57,474 nt of DNA from positions 1 to 57,474 of the forward strand of contig CAMBBS010000028.1 in NCBI GenBank assembly GCA_945863875.1. The letters run 5' to 3'. The notes under the pieces were generated by a model. The model searched no databases. It was not told the DNA's origin and was given only the letters and a program-made list of their open reading frames with translations. Each line of letters begins with the position of its first letter. The stretch's first letter is position 1. Origin of the DNA: Desulfopila aestuarii DSM 18488 (GTDB lineage Bacteria > Desulfobacterota > Desulfobulbia > Desulfobulbales > Desulfocapsaceae). This document shows, one piece after another, positions 56,413-57,474 of this stretch. The translations under genes and the position numbers were made by a program.

Positions 56413-57474
56413 ATGAAGAAAATCACTAAAATTCTTATCGTGGATGACGAACCGGAGAATGTTCTGGTTATGCAGGCGATATTAAGTTTTCATCCTCAAT
56501 ATAACAGCAAGGGGGCCCATTCCGGCGATGAAGCTCTGAATATTTTGAAGACCTATTTTCCGGATATTATTTTGCTTGATGTCGTGATGCCTCGTCTCAA
56601 TGGGTATGAGGTGTGCCGGCTAATACGAGAGCAGCATAAACACAAGTTTTCCAAAATTATCATGGTTTCAGGCATGTCCACGGTCGACGATAGACTGAAA
56701 GGGTATGATTCCGGAGCGGATGACTATTTGACGAAACCATATGTTGAGGGTGAGTTGCTTGCTAAGCTTGAGGTCTATTCCAAGCTCAACAGGATGGAAG
56801 AACTAGATACTTTGAAAACAACAGCATTGAATATTCTAAGTCACGAAACAAGAACACCACTTAATGGTATAATTTTAGGGAGCGAACTCCTTGGTGAAAT
56901 AGACGGCCTTCCTGAAAAGGCCAAAGCATACATATCATTGGTGCGAGAGTCAGGGTTGAAGATTCAGGATTTGGTGGAAAAGATAACCAGATATTATTCC
57001 GTTAAGGATGGGCTAGAAAAAAAATTGTCGACGAAACGACTTGACCTGGTAATTGGCAGTATAATCAATGAGTTAGTTTCTGCTGACGCACACGGAGTGA
57101 TGGTAAACTGTGACTGTGATGAAACCATTGAGTTCGTGGCGGACTGGAGCCTTTTGAAGGAGTCGCTTTTCTATGTGATTGACAATGCGTACAAAAACTC
57201 CAATGAGAAGGGTTTTGTGACAATTAATTGCTGGAATGATAATACTGACGTTCATATTCAGGTAAGTAATCAGGGACCCGGTATTGAACCGTCTCTGGCC
57301 GAGAGGGTGTTTGATGGACTGTTTATCCCCGATCTTCTCCACCACAGGCAGGGAACTGGATTAAGTCTGGCTATAGCAAAAGAAATTATTGAAGAGCATG
57401 GTGGACGAATATCGTGCAGTAATCTGGACAATCGGGGCATACTCTATGAAATCGCCCTAAAGAAGGTAATTAAG
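56413..57474 (+). CDS. Response regulator-histidine kinase fusion (truncated by window end)
   Basis: Starting at ATG 56413 the frame is open to the last base, 354 residues so far. An N-terminal receiver (ILIVDDEPENV, phosphoacceptor Asp56 in IILLDVVMPRLNG, Lys at DYLTKP) is joined to a HisKA domain with His144 (ILSHETRTPLNG) and a HATPase_c domain (NAYKNSNEKG, NQGPGIEPS, GTGLSLAIAKEI). The order receiver first, kinase second is typical of cytoplasmic relay kinases. The G1/G2 boxes are intact, and the frame continues past the HATPase core, so the stop is just outside or another domain follows. No ribosome binding site is evident. Confidence 0.85.
   Translation, partial: MKKITKILIVDDEPENVLVMQAILSFHPQYNSKGAHSGDEALNILKTYFPDIILLDVVMPRLNGYEVCRLIREQHKHKFSKIIMVSGMSTVDDRLKGYDSGADDYLTKPYVEGELLAKLEVYSKLNRMEELDTLKTTALNILSHETRTPLNGIILGSELLGEIDGLPEKAKAYISLVRESGLKIQDLVEKITRYYSVKDGLEKKLSTKRLDLVIGSIINELVSADAHGVMVNCDCDETIEFVADWSLLKESLFYVIDNAYKNSNEKGFVTINCWNDNTDVHIQVSNQGPGIEPSLAERVFDGLFIPDLLHHRQGTGLSLAIAKEIIEEHGGRISCSNLDNRGILYEIALKKVIK

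Overview
The window looks like the origin-proximal part of the chromosome of a Gram-negative anaerobe of the Desulfobulbales type (Desulfobacterota, former Deltaproteobacteria). I infer this from the gene content: LPS/KDO genes (kdsA, kdsC, lptC), pal, a 12-haem cytochrome c, a YedE-TusA-DsrE sulfur cluster of the kind described in sulfur-disproportionating bacteria, and many PAS/hybrid two-component kinases. The assignment is from memory of protein families; no search was run.

Layout. 1-1000: the tail of an IS4-type transposase and a deletion-scarred DUF2959 lipoprotein gene. 1161-5224: a small zinc-finger protein, ybaK and a five-PAS hybrid kinase ending at a strong terminator. 5390-7660: a graveyard holding an IS200/IS605 element in which both tnpA and tnpB carry internal deletions but the omega-RNA-like 3' hairpin survives, then a frameshifted HTH-MEDS regulator and about 900 bases with no intact gene. 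7669-10620: a VTT-membrane/FAD disulfide reductase fusion and a DUF547 protein. 10722-12848: a 12-haem OTR-like cytochrome behind a near-perfect sigma-54 promoter. 13315-16935: an MltB-type transglycosylase with a 13-base G tract, YqaA, a CxxCC protein and a periplasmic MsrA-MsrB. 17147-20865: pyrG-kdsA-kdsC-lptC, a tightly overlapped CTP/KDO/LPS operon. 20855-30244: trmO, a divergent YchF-like protein, a minus-strand cluster (FabH-like, AMMECR1, CxxCC, hotdog thioesterase), a hybrid kinase and rlmKL. 30543-37147: pal, then a minus-strand set of HDAC-like hydrolase, HD-GYP regulator, gatC, gatA, hisC and cmk.

37380-40387 is the sulfur cluster: yedE diverges from tusA-dsrE-dsrF-like-small CWW protein. 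The shared intergenic region has two facing sigma-70-like promoters and a large leader inverted repeat. 41493-49049 is the replication block: an AT-rich oriC-like region, dnaN, gyrB, gyrA and gpsA, with neither dnaA nor recF in place. 49071-51879 holds a NifA-type sigma-54 activator in one operon with queH and rdgB. Two tRNA-Ser genes follow, then an SH3 protein, parB and parA, a perfect parS site, nadB, and a response-regulator/kinase running off the end.

The parts connect as follows. The partition locus and parS lie about 13 kb from the putative origin. The nucleotide, tRNA and envelope genes around it are housekeeping. The YedE/TusA/DsrE cluster and the sigma-54 cytochrome are the respiratory or sulfur-specialised parts. 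The strongest leads are the sulfur cluster with its 57-residue partner and leader structures, the sigma-54 cytochrome, the decayed TnpB element with its retained RNA hairpin, and the origin region lacking dnaA.
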